DNA of 64,000 bases from assembly GCF_011008935.1 (NCBI RefSeq), contig NZ_JAAIVJ010000006.1:62001-126000 (forward strand), written 5' to 3'. The DNA comes from Tabrizicola oligotrophica. Lineage in GTDB: Bacteria; Pseudomonadota; Alphaproteobacteria; Rhodobacterales; Rhodobacteraceae. Position 1 is the stretch's first letter, and every line of letters starts with the position of its first letter. The notes beneath the pieces were generated by a model. That model saw only the letters and a list, made by a program, of their open reading frames with translations, did not search any database and was not told the DNA's origin. The position numbers and the translations under genes are program-made. Below, in pieces: positions 26,062 to 35,687 of the stretch.

Positions 26062-26184
26062 GTCGCAGTCCCTTCCTGTCGCGTTTCCTTGGCCTTTAGC
26101 CGATTCATGCGCGACTGTCACGGGGGGAGACGTCGCAAACCGCCAGCAAGATTTGCCGGCGGCTGTCGTGGCCCCGGTCCGGTC

Positions 26185-26634
26185 TCAGGGCTCAAGCGCG
26201 GTGATCATGTCAACGCGGGTTGCATGCCGGCCGCCTTCGAACGTGGCGGTCAGGAAGGCTGTCACGATGTCCAGCGCCAGACCTTCGCCCACGACACGCG
26301 CGCCGATGGACAGCATGTTGGCATCGTTGTGCTGGCGGATCATCCGGGCCGAGAACGCATCGCCGCACACGCCGCAACGGATGCCTTTCACCTTGTTGGC
26401 GGCCATCATGATGCCCTGTCCCGTGCCGCACAGGATGATGCCCAGCTGACAGTCGCCCGAAGCCACGCGCCGCGCCGCCGCCTCGCCATGCTGCGGGTAG
26501 GGGGTGCTTTCGGGGGTCATCGGGCCGATGTCCACCGGCTCCCAGCCAAGGCTGGCGACATGGGCGGCAATGGTCTGGCGCAGGGCAATGGCGGCGTGAT
26601 CGCTCGACAGGACGATGCGGGGGCGGGTGGTCAT
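26185..26634 (-). CDS. rpiB: Ribose-5-phosphate isomerase B
   Basis: Interconverts ribose 5-phosphate and ribulose 5-phosphate. 149 residues, the typical RpiB/LacA length. Key motifs: VLSSDHAAIALR at the N-terminus with the phosphate-binding residues, LGIILCGTGQGIMMAANKVKG with the catalytic cysteine loop, and RQHNDANMLSIGARVVG. Stands alone on the minus strand. Confidence 0.95.
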   Translation of the reverse strand: MTTRPRIVLSSDHAAIALRQTIAAHVASLGWEPVDIGPMTPESTPYPQHGEAAARRVASGDCQLGIILCGTGQGIMMAANKVKGIRCGVCGDAFSARMIRQHNDANMLSIGARVVGEGLALDIVTAFLTATFEGGRHATRVDMITALEP

Positions 26635-26722
26635 GACTGGACTCCGGTCAAGGGCAAGGTTGCCCCGTCTAGTCCGCCTGACGCCGGGAATGTCAAGCGC
26701 CCGGCGTGATGTCGCCCCGCGC

Positions 26723-27208
26723 TCAGGCCGAACCGTCCCCCGCTTCACCGCCGCTCCAGCCCGGCGGCAGGTGAAAGCCGATGCGGCGGGCGGGGACTTC
26801 CGGCACGGTTTTGGGCACCGCCCGCAGCATGACCGACAACTGGGTGACATGCTGGATGAGCTGCGTGTTCAGCCCTTCGTCGTCGCGGCCGTAGAAGGTC
26901 AGGATATCGGGGTCGTAATAGCCAAGACCCTCGATCCGCAGCACGCCCACTTCGGAGCCGGCAAAGCCCATGGCAACCTCGTGATTGCCATCCAGCTGGG
27001 CCTCGAAGTTGCGGATGTACTGCACTAGCCGTTCATAGGCCCAGCGTGCCGGGGATTTGTGTACGGGCTGGGGTTCGGGAAGATCCACCGGCGGGCCGGC
27101 CGGGGCGAGTGCGGTTTCGCTTTCATGGTCGGGCAGGTCGGGCAGGCCGGTGGCCTTGTGGACCGCTTCGGCCAGCTTGGCCTCTGCATCGGGGTCTTTT
27201 TGCGCCAT
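26723..27208 (-). CDS. DUF6173-like conserved protein
   Basis: 161 residues from ATG 27208, preceded by AGGAGG with 6 bases spacing; an ATG at 27223 lies upstream of that ribosome site and is rejected. The N-terminal third is charged and proline-rich, the rest (from SPARWAYERLVQYIRNFEAQLD) is a compact domain with LRIEGLGYYDPDILTFYG, which matches my recollection of DUF6173. No function is known. Cytoplasmic by sequence. Confidence 0.75.
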   Translation of the reverse strand: MAQKDPDAEAKLAEAVHKATGLPDLPDHESETALAPAGPPVDLPEPQPVHKSPARWAYERLVQYIRNFEAQLDGNHEVAMGFAGSEVGVLRIEGLGYYDPDILTFYGRDDEGLNTQLIQHVTQLSVMLRAVPKTVPEVPARRIGFHLPPGWSGGEAGDGSA

Positions 27209-27280
27209 GGTGTTCCTCCTCATGCCGCCTCCCGTTTCCTCCGAGGGGGGCGGGCAGGTGGCGCCAGTCCTGATCCGGTC

Positions 27281-28300
27281 TCAAAGGGCTTGCCAGAGGT
27301 AAGCCCCGTCCTGTCCCAAGGAACGCCAAACGCAGCCCCGCCGCAAGAGGCAGTTCAGATGCGCCACCGCTTCGACCAGCGCAAGGCCGTATTCGCCTTC
27401 ACCGATCTGGCGCCGGAACAGGGCGGGGAAACACCCGACGGCGGTGCGGGGCGTCCGCAGATGATCCAGAAGCCGCTCCAGCGCGGCATGGTGGTTGTCG
27501 GTCATCTGCTCCAGCCGGAAGGGCAGGCCGGTGAAGGGCATCTTGTGGCCGGGCAGGACCAGGTGATCGCTGCGCGCGTGGGGTTTGAAGCTGTCGGTCG
27601 CGGCGATCCAGTCGGTTAGCGGATCGGCTTCAGGTTCGGTCGGGTAGACGCCGATGTTGGGCGATATGCCGGGCAGAAGCTGGTCGCCGCCGATCACCAG
27701 CCCGTCGTCGGACCAGAGCGTGATGTGGTCGGGCGCATGGCCCTGACCCAGCCGCACGCGCCAGCGCCGACCGGCAAGCGTCAGGGTCTGGCCTTCCTCG
27801 ACGCGGGTAAAGCCAAGCGGCATCGGGGCCACCACGTCGGCAAAGTTGAAGGGCCGCTCGCCGGCGCGTTTGGCCAGCATGTCCGGCGCCATGCCTGCCC
27901 GTGCATAGAACTGCATCGCCTGCGGGCCGGGGCGGTCCTGCGCGTCGAGCGTAAGCATGCGGGCGTAAAGCCAGGCCGTGCGGGTGGTCAGCAACTCCGC
28001 GCCGCGCTCCTGAAACCAGCCGACAAGGCCGACATGGTCGGGGTGATGATGGGTCAGGAGAACCCGCGCCACCGGCTTGCCGGCCAGCGGCCCAGCCAGC
28101 GCCGTCTCCCAGATTGCGCGGGTCTTGCGGCTGTTCATGCCGCTGTCGATGAGCGTCCAGCCATCGGCATCGGCCAAGGCATAGACGTTCACATGATCCA
28201 GCGCCATCGGCAGCGGCAGGCGCAACCACAGGATGCCCTCGGCCACCTCAACCGCCTGCCCGTGCGCGGGCGGAACTTCGAAGGGATGCCGGATGATCAC
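27281..28300 (-). CDS. MBL-fold metallo-hydrolase
   Basis: 339 residues. The metal-binding motif THHHPDHVGL (H-x-H-x-D-H) is followed by GHAPDHITLW and DGLVIGGDQLL, giving the remaining ligands, and LVLPGHKMPF. The long C-terminal part resembles the LACTB2-type winged domain. The start is GTG 28300: it overlaps the acyl-CoA dehydrogenase stop by 4 bases (GTGA), and no ATG lies between there and the conserved core. Substrate unknown; coupling to an acyl-CoA dehydrogenase suggests a thioester or related acyl compound (inference). Confidence 0.88.
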   Translation of the reverse strand: MIIRHPFEVPPAHGQAVEVAEGILWLRLPLPMALDHVNVYALADADGWTLIDSGMNSRKTRAIWETALAGPLAGKPVARVLLTHHHPDHVGLVGWFQERGAELLTTRTAWLYARMLTLDAQDRPGPQAMQFYARAGMAPDMLAKRAGERPFNFADVVAPMPLGFTRVEEGQTLTLAGRRWRVRLGQGHAPDHITLWSDDGLVIGGDQLLPGISPNIGVYPTEPEADPLTDWIAATDSFKPHARSDHLVLPGHKMPFTGLPFRLEQMTDNHHAALERLLDHLRTPRTAVGCFPALFRRQIGEGEYGLALVEAVAHLNCLLRRGCVWRSLGQDGAYLWQAL

Positions 28301-29997
28301 GCCTGCAAGACCTCGGGTGTCAGGGCATAGATCCCAGAGGCCCCCTCGCGCACCTGCGCCAGCAGCGCGCCATGTTCGGGCAGAAGCCGGCGGATGTGGA
28401 ACCGGGCCAGATCGGCGCGGCTGGCATCGGCCAGCGCGGCTTTCAGGTGGCAATGTCCCCCCAGCACGCGGGCAAAGGCCCGCAGATAGGGCACCGCCCC
28501 GGCATTGCGGTCATTTCCCTGTTGTGCCAGCAGCGCCTCGGTGCCGTCGCGCAGCGCCTCGGCGGCGTGCCACAGCGGCGTGGCCAGATCGGGAAAGGCG
28601 CTGCGGGCCGCCTCGGCCCCGGCCTCGATCTCGTCGATCAGCCGGAAAGCGGCCTCGCCGCCATCCATCATCTTGCGGCCCACCAGATCCATCGCCTGAA
28701 TGCCGTTGGTGCCCTCATAGATCGCCGTGACCCGCACGTCGCGGGCAAACTGCGCCGCGCCGGTCTCCTCGATAAAGCCCATGCCGCCATGCACTTGCAC
28801 GCCAAGATAGGCCACCTCATTGCCGATGTCGGTGCCATAGGCCTTGGCGATGGGGGTAAGGAACGCCGCCCGGGCCGCCCATGCGGCATCCCCCGTGGCC
28901 CGGCCCATGTCGATCGCCACAGCACAGGCAAGCGCAATCGAGCGTGCGGCAAAGATCTCGGCCTTCATCTGGCCCAGCATGCGGCGCACGTCGGCGTGGT
29001 CGATGATCGCGCCTGATCCCAGCGGCGTCTTGCCCTGCTTGCGCTCCATCGCATAGGCCAGCGCCTGCTGGAATGCGGCCTCGGCCACCGAAATGCCCTG
29101 CACGCCCACACCAAGGCGGGCGTTGTTCATCATGGTGAACATCGCGGCCATGCCCTTGTGCGGCTCGCCCACCAGCCAGCCCCTGGCCGCGTCAAACTGC
29201 ATGACGGCGGTGGGCGAGCCGTGCAGGCCAAGCTTGTGCTCAAGGCTGACCACGTTCAGGGAATTGCGTGCGCCAAGGGCGCCCTGATCGTCGGGGATGA
29301 TCTTTGGCACCATGAACAGGCTGATGCCGCGCGTGCCTGCGGCCCCGTCCGGCAGGCGGGCAAGGACCAGATGGCAGACGTTCGCGCTGAAGTCGTTGTC
29401 GCCCCAGGTGATGAAGATCTTCTGCCCGGTGATGGCATAGGTGCCGTCGCCCAAGGGTTCCGCCCGGGTGCGCAGCGCGCCGACGTCCGATCCGGCCTGC
29501 GCCTCGGTCAGGTTCATCGTGGCGCACCACTCGCCCGAAATCAGCTTCGGAATATAAAGCGCCTTGATCGCGTCGCTGGCGTGATGCTCCAGGGCCTCGA
29601 TCTGGCCCTGGGTCATCAGCGGGTTCAACTGCAACGACAGGCAGGCCGAGCCCATCATGTCATTGACGCAGGTGGCCAGGGCCATTGGCAATCCCATGCC
29701 GCCAAAGGCCGGATCGGCGGCGATGCCGACCCAGCCGCCTTCGGTGATCGCCTTGTAGCCTTCGGCAAAGCCGGGCGAGGTGCGCACCACGCCGTTTTCC
29801 AGCCGCGCCGGGTGCATGTCGCCCGCGCGGTTCAAAGGGGCGAGGGTTTCCTCGCAAAGCCGCCCGGCTTCGGTCAGGATCGCCTCGACGGTTTCCGGCA
29901 CGGCCTCGGCAAAGCGGTCGGTTGCAGCCACGTCGGCAAAGCCCGCCACATGGTCCAGCACAAAGCGCAAATCGATCAGGGGGGCACGATAGGGCAT
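28297..29997 (-). CDS. Acyl-CoA dehydrogenase, DmdC-like with C-terminal extension
   Basis: 566 residues, longer than classical ~390-residue acyl-CoA dehydrogenases. Visible motifs: CATMNLTEAQAGSDVGALRT (FAD and substrate contact), FITWGDND, HGGMGFIEETGAAQFARDVR and IYEGTNGIQAMDLVGRK with the catalytic-base glutamate. The extra C-terminal domain (about residues 470-566) is shared with DmdC-type enzymes, which act on methylthiopropanoyl-CoA or medium acyl-CoAs. Electrons would go to ETF and then to the ETF-ubiquinone oxidoreductase encoded at 18.5 kb. The exact substrate is undecided. Confidence 0.92.
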   Translation of the reverse strand: MPYRAPLIDLRFVLDHVAGFADVAATDRFAEAVPETVEAILTEAGRLCEETLAPLNRAGDMHPARLENGVVRTSPGFAEGYKAITEGGWVGIAADPAFGGMGLPMALATCVNDMMGSACLSLQLNPLMTQGQIEALEHHASDAIKALYIPKLISGEWCATMNLTEAQAGSDVGALRTRAEPLGDGTYAITGQKIFITWGDNDFSANVCHLVLARLPDGAAGTRGISLFMVPKIIPDDQGALGARNSLNVVSLEHKLGLHGSPTAVMQFDAARGWLVGEPHKGMAAMFTMMNNARLGVGVQGISVAEAAFQQALAYAMERKQGKTPLGSGAIIDHADVRRMLGQMKAEIFAARSIALACAVAIDMGRATGDAAWAARAAFLTPIAKAYGTDIGNEVAYLGVQVHGGMGFIEETGAAQFARDVRVTAIYEGTNGIQAMDLVGRKMMDGGEAAFRLIDEIEAGAEAARSAFPDLATPLWHAAEALRDGTEALLAQQGNDRNAGAVPYLRAFARVLGGHCHLKAALADASRADLARFHIRRLLPEHGALLAQVREGASGIYALTPEVLQA

Positions 29998-30105
29998 GAA
30001 AGGCTCCGTGAGCTGTGCTTGGCAAATGGCTTGTGGCCGGGTATGGCCTTGCCCGTCAAGCTAGACCCTTTGCCCAACCCCGCAACCCCAACGCTGCGTC
30101 ACGAG

Positions 30106-31077
30106 ATGCCCGATCCCGCCCTGCCTTTGACCGAAAGCCTGTCGCCCGATGCACCGGGTCTTGCCCGCGCCGCCGCCATTCTGGCGAAAGGCGGGCTGGT
30201 GGCCTTTCCGACCGAGACGGTCTACGGGCTGGGAGGCGACGCGAAGAACAGCCTCGCGGTGGCCGGGATCTACGAGGCCAAGGGCCGGCCGCGCTTCAAC
30301 CCGCTGATCGTGCATGTGGCCGATCTTGCCATGGCCGAACGCTTCGCGCTCTTCGACGACCGCGCGCGCGCGGTTGCGGCGGCTTTCTGGCCCGGCCCGC
30401 TGACGCTGGTGCTGCCGCTTTTGCCCGACACCGGCCTGTCGCCGCTGGTCACGGCAGAGCTTGACACCGTCGCGATCCGCATTCCGGCGCATCCGGTGGC
30501 ACAGGCGCTGATCCGTGCCTTCGGGGGCCCGCTTGCCGCCCCCTCGGCCAATCCTTCCGGCAAGGTCTCGCCCACCCGCGCCGAGCATGTGGCGCAGGGG
30601 CTTTCGGGCCGAATCGCCGCCATTGTCGATGGGGGCGCCTGTGCGGTGGGCGTGGAATCGACGATCCTCGGCCTTGCTGGCCCCGCCACGCTGCTGCGCC
30701 CCGGCGGCGTCGCGCTGGAGGCGCTGGAGGCGTTGATCGGTCCCGTCGCGCTGCGCCAGACGGGCGACAAGCTCAGCGCGCCGGGGCAACTGGCCAGCCA
30801 CTACGCCCCCGCCGCGCCCCTGCGCCTGAACGCGCAGCCCGCGGCCGGAGAGGTTCACATCGGGTTCGGTCCCGATACCGCAGCCGGCCCGGCGACGCTG
30901 AACCTGTCACCCGCCGGCGATCTGGCAGAGGCTGCCGCCAACCTCTTTCACATGCTGCGCGAGGCGGATCGTCTGGCCGGGCCGCAAGGCCGGATTTCCG
31001 CGGCCCCGATCCCGAACGAAGGGCTCGGCCGCGCCATCAACGACCGGCTCGCCCGCGCCGCGGCTCCGCGCCCCTAG
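30106..31077 (+). CDS. Threonylcarbamoyl-AMP synthase, Sua5 type
   Basis: Makes threonylcarbamoyl-AMP for the t6A37 modification of ANN-decoding tRNAs. 323 residues: an N-terminal YrdC domain with GGLVAFPTETVYGLGGDA, KGRPRFNPLIVHV and SANPSGKVSPT, then a linker with GQLASHYAPAAPL and a C-terminal Sua5 domain. The start at 30106 (MPDPALPLTESL) is just before the first strand. Divergent from the acyl-CoA dehydrogenase gene (108 bp) and convergent with the FAH-family gene. Confidence 0.95.
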   Translation: MPDPALPLTESLSPDAPGLARAAAILAKGGLVAFPTETVYGLGGDAKNSLAVAGIYEAKGRPRFNPLIVHVADLAMAERFALFDDRARAVAAAFWPGPLTLVLPLLPDTGLSPLVTAELDTVAIRIPAHPVAQALIRAFGGPLAAPSANPSGKVSPTRAEHVAQGLSGRIAAIVDGGACAVGVESTILGLAGPATLLRPGGVALEALEALIGPVALRQTGDKLSAPGQLASHYAPAAPLRLNAQPAAGEVHIGFGPDTAAGPATLNLSPAGDLAEAAANLFHMLREADRLAGPQGRISAAPIPNEGLGRAINDRLARAAAPRP

Positions 31078-31097
31078 CGGCCTGCGCCGGGGTCCGG

Positions 31098-31778
31098 TCA
31101 GTTCACCGTGACACTGGCCGGCGAAAGCCCGTCGATCTCTACCGTGCAGGTCTGGCCGCGGGCAATCGGGCCGACGCCCGCCGGCGTGCCGGTCATGATG
31201 AGATCGCCGGGCGCCAGCGCCACCAGCCGGGACAGATGGGCGATGATGTCGGGCACCGGCCAGATCATTTCGGACAAGGCCGCGTCCTGCGTCACGCGCC
31301 TGCCGACCGAGCAGCGGATGCGGCCTTGCGGCACTTCTGCCCCCTGCCGGATCGCCCCGATCACTGCGCTTTGGTCGAATCCCTTCGCCATGTCCCAGGG
31401 CCGGCGTGCCGCCTTGGCGGCGGCCTGCAGGTCGCGGCGGGTCAGGTCATTGCCCGCGGTATAGCCGAAGACCAGCGCCAGGGCCTCGGCTGGCGGAACC
31501 GCAACCCCGGCGCGGCCGATGGCCACGACAAGCTCGGCCTCGTGATGCAGGTCCGTGGTGGCGAGCGGGTAGGGGATCTGCGCCCCGCTTTCCACCACTG
31601 CATCGGCGGGCTTGGTGAAGAAGAACGGCGGCTCGGCTGCCGGGTCATGGCCCATCTCGCGGGCATGTTCGGCATAGTTGCGCCCGACGCAGAAGATCCG
31701 GCGGACCGCAAAGCGCTCGGCCCGCCCGTCAATGGCGATGGAAACCGGCGGCGGCGGGGCAAAGACGAACCCCGCCAT
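31098..31778 (-). CDS. Fumarylacetoacetate hydrolase family protein
   Basis: 226 residues, the short FAHD1-like form. Motifs: FCVGRNYAEHA with a catalytic His, PFFFTKPADA, LHHEAELVVAIG with the metal-binding glutamates, and LIMTGTPAGVGP. Members hydrolyse acylpyruvates, decarboxylate oxaloacetate or act in aromatic acid degradation; the present substrate is not clear. It starts 4 bp downstream of the D,D-carboxypeptidase gene on the same strand and may share its transcript. Confidence 0.9.
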   Translation of the reverse strand: MAGFVFAPPPPVSIAIDGRAERFAVRRIFCVGRNYAEHAREMGHDPAAEPPFFFTKPADAVVESGAQIPYPLATTDLHHEAELVVAIGRAGVAVPPAEALALVFGYTAGNDLTRRDLQAAAKAARRPWDMAKGFDQSAVIGAIRQGAEVPQGRIRCSVGRRVTQDAALSEMIWPVPDIIAHLSRLVALAPGDLIMTGTPAGVGPIARGQTCTVEIDGLSPASVTVN

Positions 31779-31782
31779 GCGC

Positions 31783-33345
31783 TCACTCGCCCAGCGTGAA
31801 GCAGGAAACGCCCTTGGCCTGCAACCGCGAACAGGCGATTTCGGCCTCGCGCTGGGTCAGGCCCACGACGTTGGCGTCAAAGCCCTTCTTGCCCTTGACC
31901 ACCTTGCGCAGGCCGTTGCCCAGCGTCGCGCCCTCGGCCAGCACCGTCTTGGTCAGGAAGCGATCGGCCTCGTAATTGCTGGAAAAGCGACCCACGGTCA
32001 CGCCGTAATGCCGCCCGCCCGAGGTTGACAGGGTAATCACCTCGGCCTCGGTCGCCTCCACTTCGGCCGCATCGGCCTTGGCGATCTGCGGTTCGTCATA
32101 GATCGGGGCCTTGCGCTTTGGCGGGCGCGGGGCGACGGCGACCAGCGCCAGCTGCGTGCCGGAGGCCGGGGCGGCGGTCACAGTCAGCTCTTGCGGCGCG
32201 GTCTCGGCTTCGGCCAAGGCCACAGCCTGACCTTCCAGACTGTCGGCGGGCGGCGGCGGGGCGGTGGCTTCGGCCAGGGCGCCGGCAATACTGTCCTGCA
32301 TCGCGGCCACGGCCTGACCCGCAGCCTCGCCGGTCTCGGGGCGGGCCATCGGCCGGGGAGAGCTGGCAACCGCCATCTGCACCCGGATGGTCTTGGCCGC
32401 GCCGCCCTCGATCTCGGGCAAGGCCTCGTCGGTCCCGGCATCGGCCACCAGCGCCTCGTCATCGGCGGGGGCGACCTTGGTCGGCGGTTCTTCGACCACG
32501 TTCTTGCCGGCCTTGCGGAAGCCAAGGTCCAGCAGGTCGGCCATCTTGGCGTTACGGTCGGCGGTGGATTTGCCACCGAACACCGTGGCGATGATCCGCA
32601 CCCCGCCGCGCTCGGCGCTGCCGGTCAGGTTGAAGCCCGCTGCGTCGGTATAGCCGGTCTTGATGCCGTCGGCGCCCTTGTAGGCGTCAAGGAAGCGGCG
32701 GTTGGTATTGTTCACCTCGGCCATGCCGGCATCGGTCGATCGGCGCGAGAAGATGTTGTAATATTGCGGGAAATCGTAAAACAGGTGCCGGCCAAGGATG
32801 GACATGTCGCGCGTGGTGGACAGATGGCCCTTGGCCGTCAGGCCGTTGGCATTCTTGAAGGTGGTGTTCTTCATGCCAAGCGCCTTCGCGGTTTTGGTCA
32901 TGCGGGCGGCAAAGCTTGCGGTGTCGCCGCCGATATGGTCGCCGATCGCGGCCGCGGCGTCATTGGCCGATTTTACCGCCGCCGCCCGGATCAGATAGCG
33001 CAGTTGGATCTTCTGCCCGGCCTTCAGCCCAAGGCGCGAGGGCGGCTGCCCGGCTGCATTCTTCGACACCGTCACCATGGTATCCAGCGACAGCCGGCCG
33101 CGCTCGATCTCTTCAAACGCGATATACAGCGTCATCATCTTGGTCAGCGAGGCCGGGTGCAGGCGGGTATCGGCATTCTCGGAATAGAGCGTCTCGCCGG
33201 TGCGGGCGTCCATCACATAGGCGGCATAGGGGGCGGCATCCGCCGCTTGCGGGCCGGAACAGGCCGCAAGCAGCGCAAAGGCCGCGAATGCAATGAAATT
33301 GCGGACATACTGCCCCGCCCGGAGCGCAATGGCCTTGCCGATCAT
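31783..33345 (-). CDS. D-alanyl-D-alanine carboxypeptidase with SPOR domain
   Basis: Trims peptidoglycan stem peptides in the periplasm. 520 residues from ATG 33345. A signal peptide with lipobox-like LLAACSG (Cys29) precedes the S11 peptidase domain: SLTK (Ser66, Lys69), SAND and KTGYT motifs make up the penicillin-binding site. A low-complexity Ala/Glu/Pro linker (about 290-440) leads to a C-terminal SPOR domain (GGRHYGVTVGRFSSNYEADRF, quoted in part: YGVTVGRFSSNYEAD) that binds denuded glycan at the division site. Upstream 148 bp before the HAD gene serves as promoter region. Confidence 0.93.
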   Translation of the reverse strand: MIGKAIALRAGQYVRNFIAFAAFALLAACSGPQAADAAPYAAYVMDARTGETLYSENADTRLHPASLTKMMTLYIAFEEIERGRLSLDTMVTVSKNAAGQPPSRLGLKAGQKIQLRYLIRAAAVKSANDAAAAIGDHIGGDTASFAARMTKTAKALGMKNTTFKNANGLTAKGHLSTTRDMSILGRHLFYDFPQYYNIFSRRSTDAGMAEVNNTNRRFLDAYKGADGIKTGYTDAAGFNLTGSAERGGVRIIATVFGGKSTADRNAKMADLLDLGFRKAGKNVVEEPPTKVAPADDEALVADAGTDEALPEIEGGAAKTIRVQMAVASSPRPMARPETGEAAGQAVAAMQDSIAGALAEATAPPPPADSLEGQAVALAEAETAPQELTVTAAPASGTQLALVAVAPRPPKRKAPIYDEPQIAKADAAEVEATEAEVITLSTSGGRHYGVTVGRFSSNYEADRFLTKTVLAEGATLGNGLRKVVKGKKGFDANVVGLTQREAEIACSRLQAKGVSCFTLGE

Positions 33346-33493
33346 ATTCTGCCTCGATGCCCCCTGTTGCCGGAGGCTTATCTGTTCTTTGCAAAAGTCT
33401 AGCATGAGCCGCGCAGTCGGAAAACCCCTTTGTTTCAATGGGTTTCGCGTCATTCTTCAAAGTTGCAATTTGCCGCTGCCGCCCCTGTCCCTA

Positions 33494-34201
33494 CTACCTG
33501 TTGTGGGGTGAGGCCAGCTTGCCCACCAAATCGGGCAGCAACGACAGGTCGGGCAGGTGGTGAAACCGGCCGTGACCGGTGGGCGGATCGGCGCGTTCCA
33601 GCGCCCAGGTCAGCTCATGCGGCACATGCACGCCCCAGCCGCCTGCCGCCAGCATCGGCAGCACGTCGGATTTCAGCGAATTGCCGACCATCAGCCCCTG
33701 ATCCGCGCCGGTGCCATGGCGGGCAAAGGCGGCGCGGTAGATCTCGGGCGTCTTGTCGGACACGATCTCCACCCCGTCGAACAGCTCGCCCAGACCCGAC
33801 TGCGCGAGCTTGCGCTCCTGATCCAGAAGATCGCCCTTGGTGATGAGGACGACGCGGTATTCGGCGGCCAGCGCCGTCACCGTCGCCCGCGCGTGGGGCA
33901 AGAGGTTGACGGGATGCTCCAGCATCTCGCGCCCCGCCGCCAGAATTTCTCCGATGACCGAGGCCGGCACCTGCCCGCCGGAAACCTCGATCGCGGTTTC
34001 GATCATCGACAGGGTAAAGCCCTTGACGCCAAAGCCATAGGCCCCAAGGTTGCGCCGCTCGGCGGCCAGCAGCCGGTCGTGCAGACGGACGGGGTCGGAA
34101 TGGTCGGCCAGCAGCCGGGTGAACCGGTCCTGCGTCAGGCGAAAGAAGGTCTCGTTGTGCCAAAGCGTGTCGTCGGCATCGAATCCGATGGTGGTCAGCA
34201 T
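33494..34201 (-). CDS. HAD-family hydrolase (phosphatase-like)
   Basis: 235 residues from ATG 34201 ([17 protein letters not shown]). Motif I is DADDT with nucleophile Asp8 and general acid Asp10; motif II VLITKG; motif [22 protein letters not shown] helical cap occupies residues 20-90. The start is set by AAGGAG six bases upstream; the ATG at 34216 lies before that site and would put it inside the gene. Substrate unknown. Divergent from clpS. Confidence 0.88.
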   Translation of the reverse strand: MLTTIGFDADDTLWHNETFFRLTQDRFTRLLADHSDPVRLHDRLLAAERRNLGAYGFGVKGFTLSMIETAIEVSGGQVPASVIGEILAAGREMLEHPVNLLPHARATVTALAAEYRVVLITKGDLLDQERKLAQSGLGELFDGVEIVSDKTPEIYRAAFARHGTGADQGLMVGNSLKSDVLPMLAAGGWGVHVPHELTWALERADPPTGHGRFHHLPDLSLLPDLVGKLASPHNR

Positions 34202-34316
34202 GGGGAACTCCTTCATCCTGCAGGCTTTGCGGAGCGGGGGTCTTTTCGCAAGCCGGAAATCCGCTATATTCCGATGTCAGACCCCGCATTTGCGAATCCC
34301 GGACCACGAGGCGACC

Positions 34317-34664
34317 TTGGCGCTTGAGCCCTACACATTGTCGGACAACGGGAACGGGCCGGGACGCGGCCCGGAAACCGGGCTCATGACCAGAACCAAG
34401 ACGCGCACCCAGCGCCCGCCGCTGTTCAAGGTCATGCTCTTGAACGACGATTATACGCCGATGGAATTCGTCGTGCATGTTCTGGAGCGGTTCTTCGGAC
34501 TGAACCATGCGCAGGCCTTCGAAATCATGCTGACCGTTCACAAGAAGGGGCTCGCGGTGGTGGGGGTGTTCTCCTATGAGATCGCCGAGACCAAAGTGGC
34601 GCAGGTGATGGATTTCGCCCGCCGGCACCAGCATCCGTTGCAATGCACCATGGAAAAGGAGTAG
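34317..34664 (+). CDS. clpS: ATP-dependent Clp protease adaptor ClpS
   Basis: Delivers N-degron substrates to ClpA/ClpP. The core is unmistakable: [25 protein letters not shown] with the NDDYTPM binding pocket, and the C-terminal [24 protein letters not shown] region. The start is uncertain. TTG 34317, with GAGG five bases upstream, gives a 115-residue protein with the flexible N-terminal arm that ClpS needs to act on ClpA; ATG 34386 gives 92 residues with a short arm and no clear ribosome site. I prefer the TTG. Confidence 0.9.
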   Translation: MALEPYTLSDNGNGPGRGPETGLMTRTKTRTQRPPLFKVMLLNDDYTPMEFVVHVLERFFGLNHAQAFEIMLTVHKKGLAVVGVFSYEIAETKVAQVMDFARRHQHPLQCTMEKE

Positions 34665-34682
34665 GCCGGAAGGCCCCCGCCC

Positions 34683-35669
34683 ATGCGATCTGCCCGCCTT
34701 GAAATGGCGCTGGAGAGCGGCGCCTTTGTCGTGCCGCCCGAAGGCGATGTCGTCGTGCTGGCGCCGCAGGCCGGCGATGACCTTTCGGCGCTGCCAAAGC
34801 TGCGGGTTGTGGTGCTGACCGGGTTCAAGCCGGATTACGACCACTTTCAGCGGCTGGGTTACCGGATGGACACCGCCCGCGCGACGGCAGCCGTGCTGTG
34901 CCTGCCGCGCGCCAAGGCCGAGGCTTTGGCCTTGATCGCGCAGGCCTTTTCACTTTTGCCCGCCGGGGCGCCGGTGCTGGTGGACGGGCAAAAGACCGAC
35001 GGGCCGGAAGCAGTGTTGAAGCTGGCCTGCGCGGCGGGCATTGCCCATGGCGAGGTGATCTCGAAAGCCCATGGCAAGGCCTTTGTCCTGCGCGCCGGTC
35101 CGGCGCCCGCGGGTTGGACCGCGGCGCCGCGGCGGGTTGCTGGCGGGTTTGTTACCCGACCCGGCGTGTTCTCGGCCGACGGACCGGATCGGGGCTCGGA
35201 GCTGCTGGCGGCGGTCCTGCCGGACAAGATCAAGGGCCATGTCGCCGATCTGGGGGCAGGCTGGGGCTATCTTGCCCGCGCCATTCTGGCCCGGCAGGGC
35301 GTGACCTCGCTGGATCTGGTGGAGGCCGACCGCGAGGCGCTGGACTGTGCCCGCGAAAACATCACCGACCCGCGCGCCCAGTTCCATTGGGCCGATGCCA
35401 CCGGCTTCAAACCGGCCCGGCCTTGGGATGCGGTGGTGATGAACCCGCCGTTTCACACCTCGCGCGCTGCGGACCCCGAACTGGGCGCGGCCTTCATCCG
35501 CGCCGCGCATCGTGGCCTCTTGCCGACCGGCACGCTCTGGCTGGTCGCCAATCGCCACCTTCCCTATGATCGCATCCTGACGCCCCTGTTCCGCAGCGTG
35601 GAGGACATCGGCGGTGACGCCGCCTTCCGCCTGATCCGCGCCGCAAACCCGATCCGCGCGCGGCTCTGA
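34683..35669 (+). CDS. RsmC/RlmG-like class I SAM-dependent methyltransferase
   Basis: 328 residues. The C-terminal half is the methyltransferase: VADLGAGWGYLARAIL is the SAM-binding glycine motif and VVMNPPFHTSR the N-P-P-F catalytic motif of N2-guanine or N6-adenine methyltransferases. The N-terminal half (residues 1-150) resembles the degenerate methyltransferase domain of RsmC/RlmG, so an rRNA guanine is the likely target. It begins 18 bp after clpS and is followed 18 bp later by an SDR gene. Confidence 0.88.
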   Translation: MRSARLEMALESGAFVVPPEGDVVVLAPQAGDDLSALPKLRVVVLTGFKPDYDHFQRLGYRMDTARATAAVLCLPRAKAEALALIAQAFSLLPAGAPVLVDGQKTDGPEAVLKLACAAGIAHGEVISKAHGKAFVLRAGPAPAGWTAAPRRVAGGFVTRPGVFSADGPDRGSELLAAVLPDKIKGHVADLGAGWGYLARAILARQGVTSLDLVEADREALDCARENITDPRAQFHWADATGFKPARPWDAVVMNPPFHTSRAADPELGAAFIRAAHRGLLPTGTLWLVANRHLPYDRILTPLFRSVEDIGGDAAFRLIRAANPIRARL

Positions 35670-35687
35670 CTTCTCGAAAGGAAGCCC

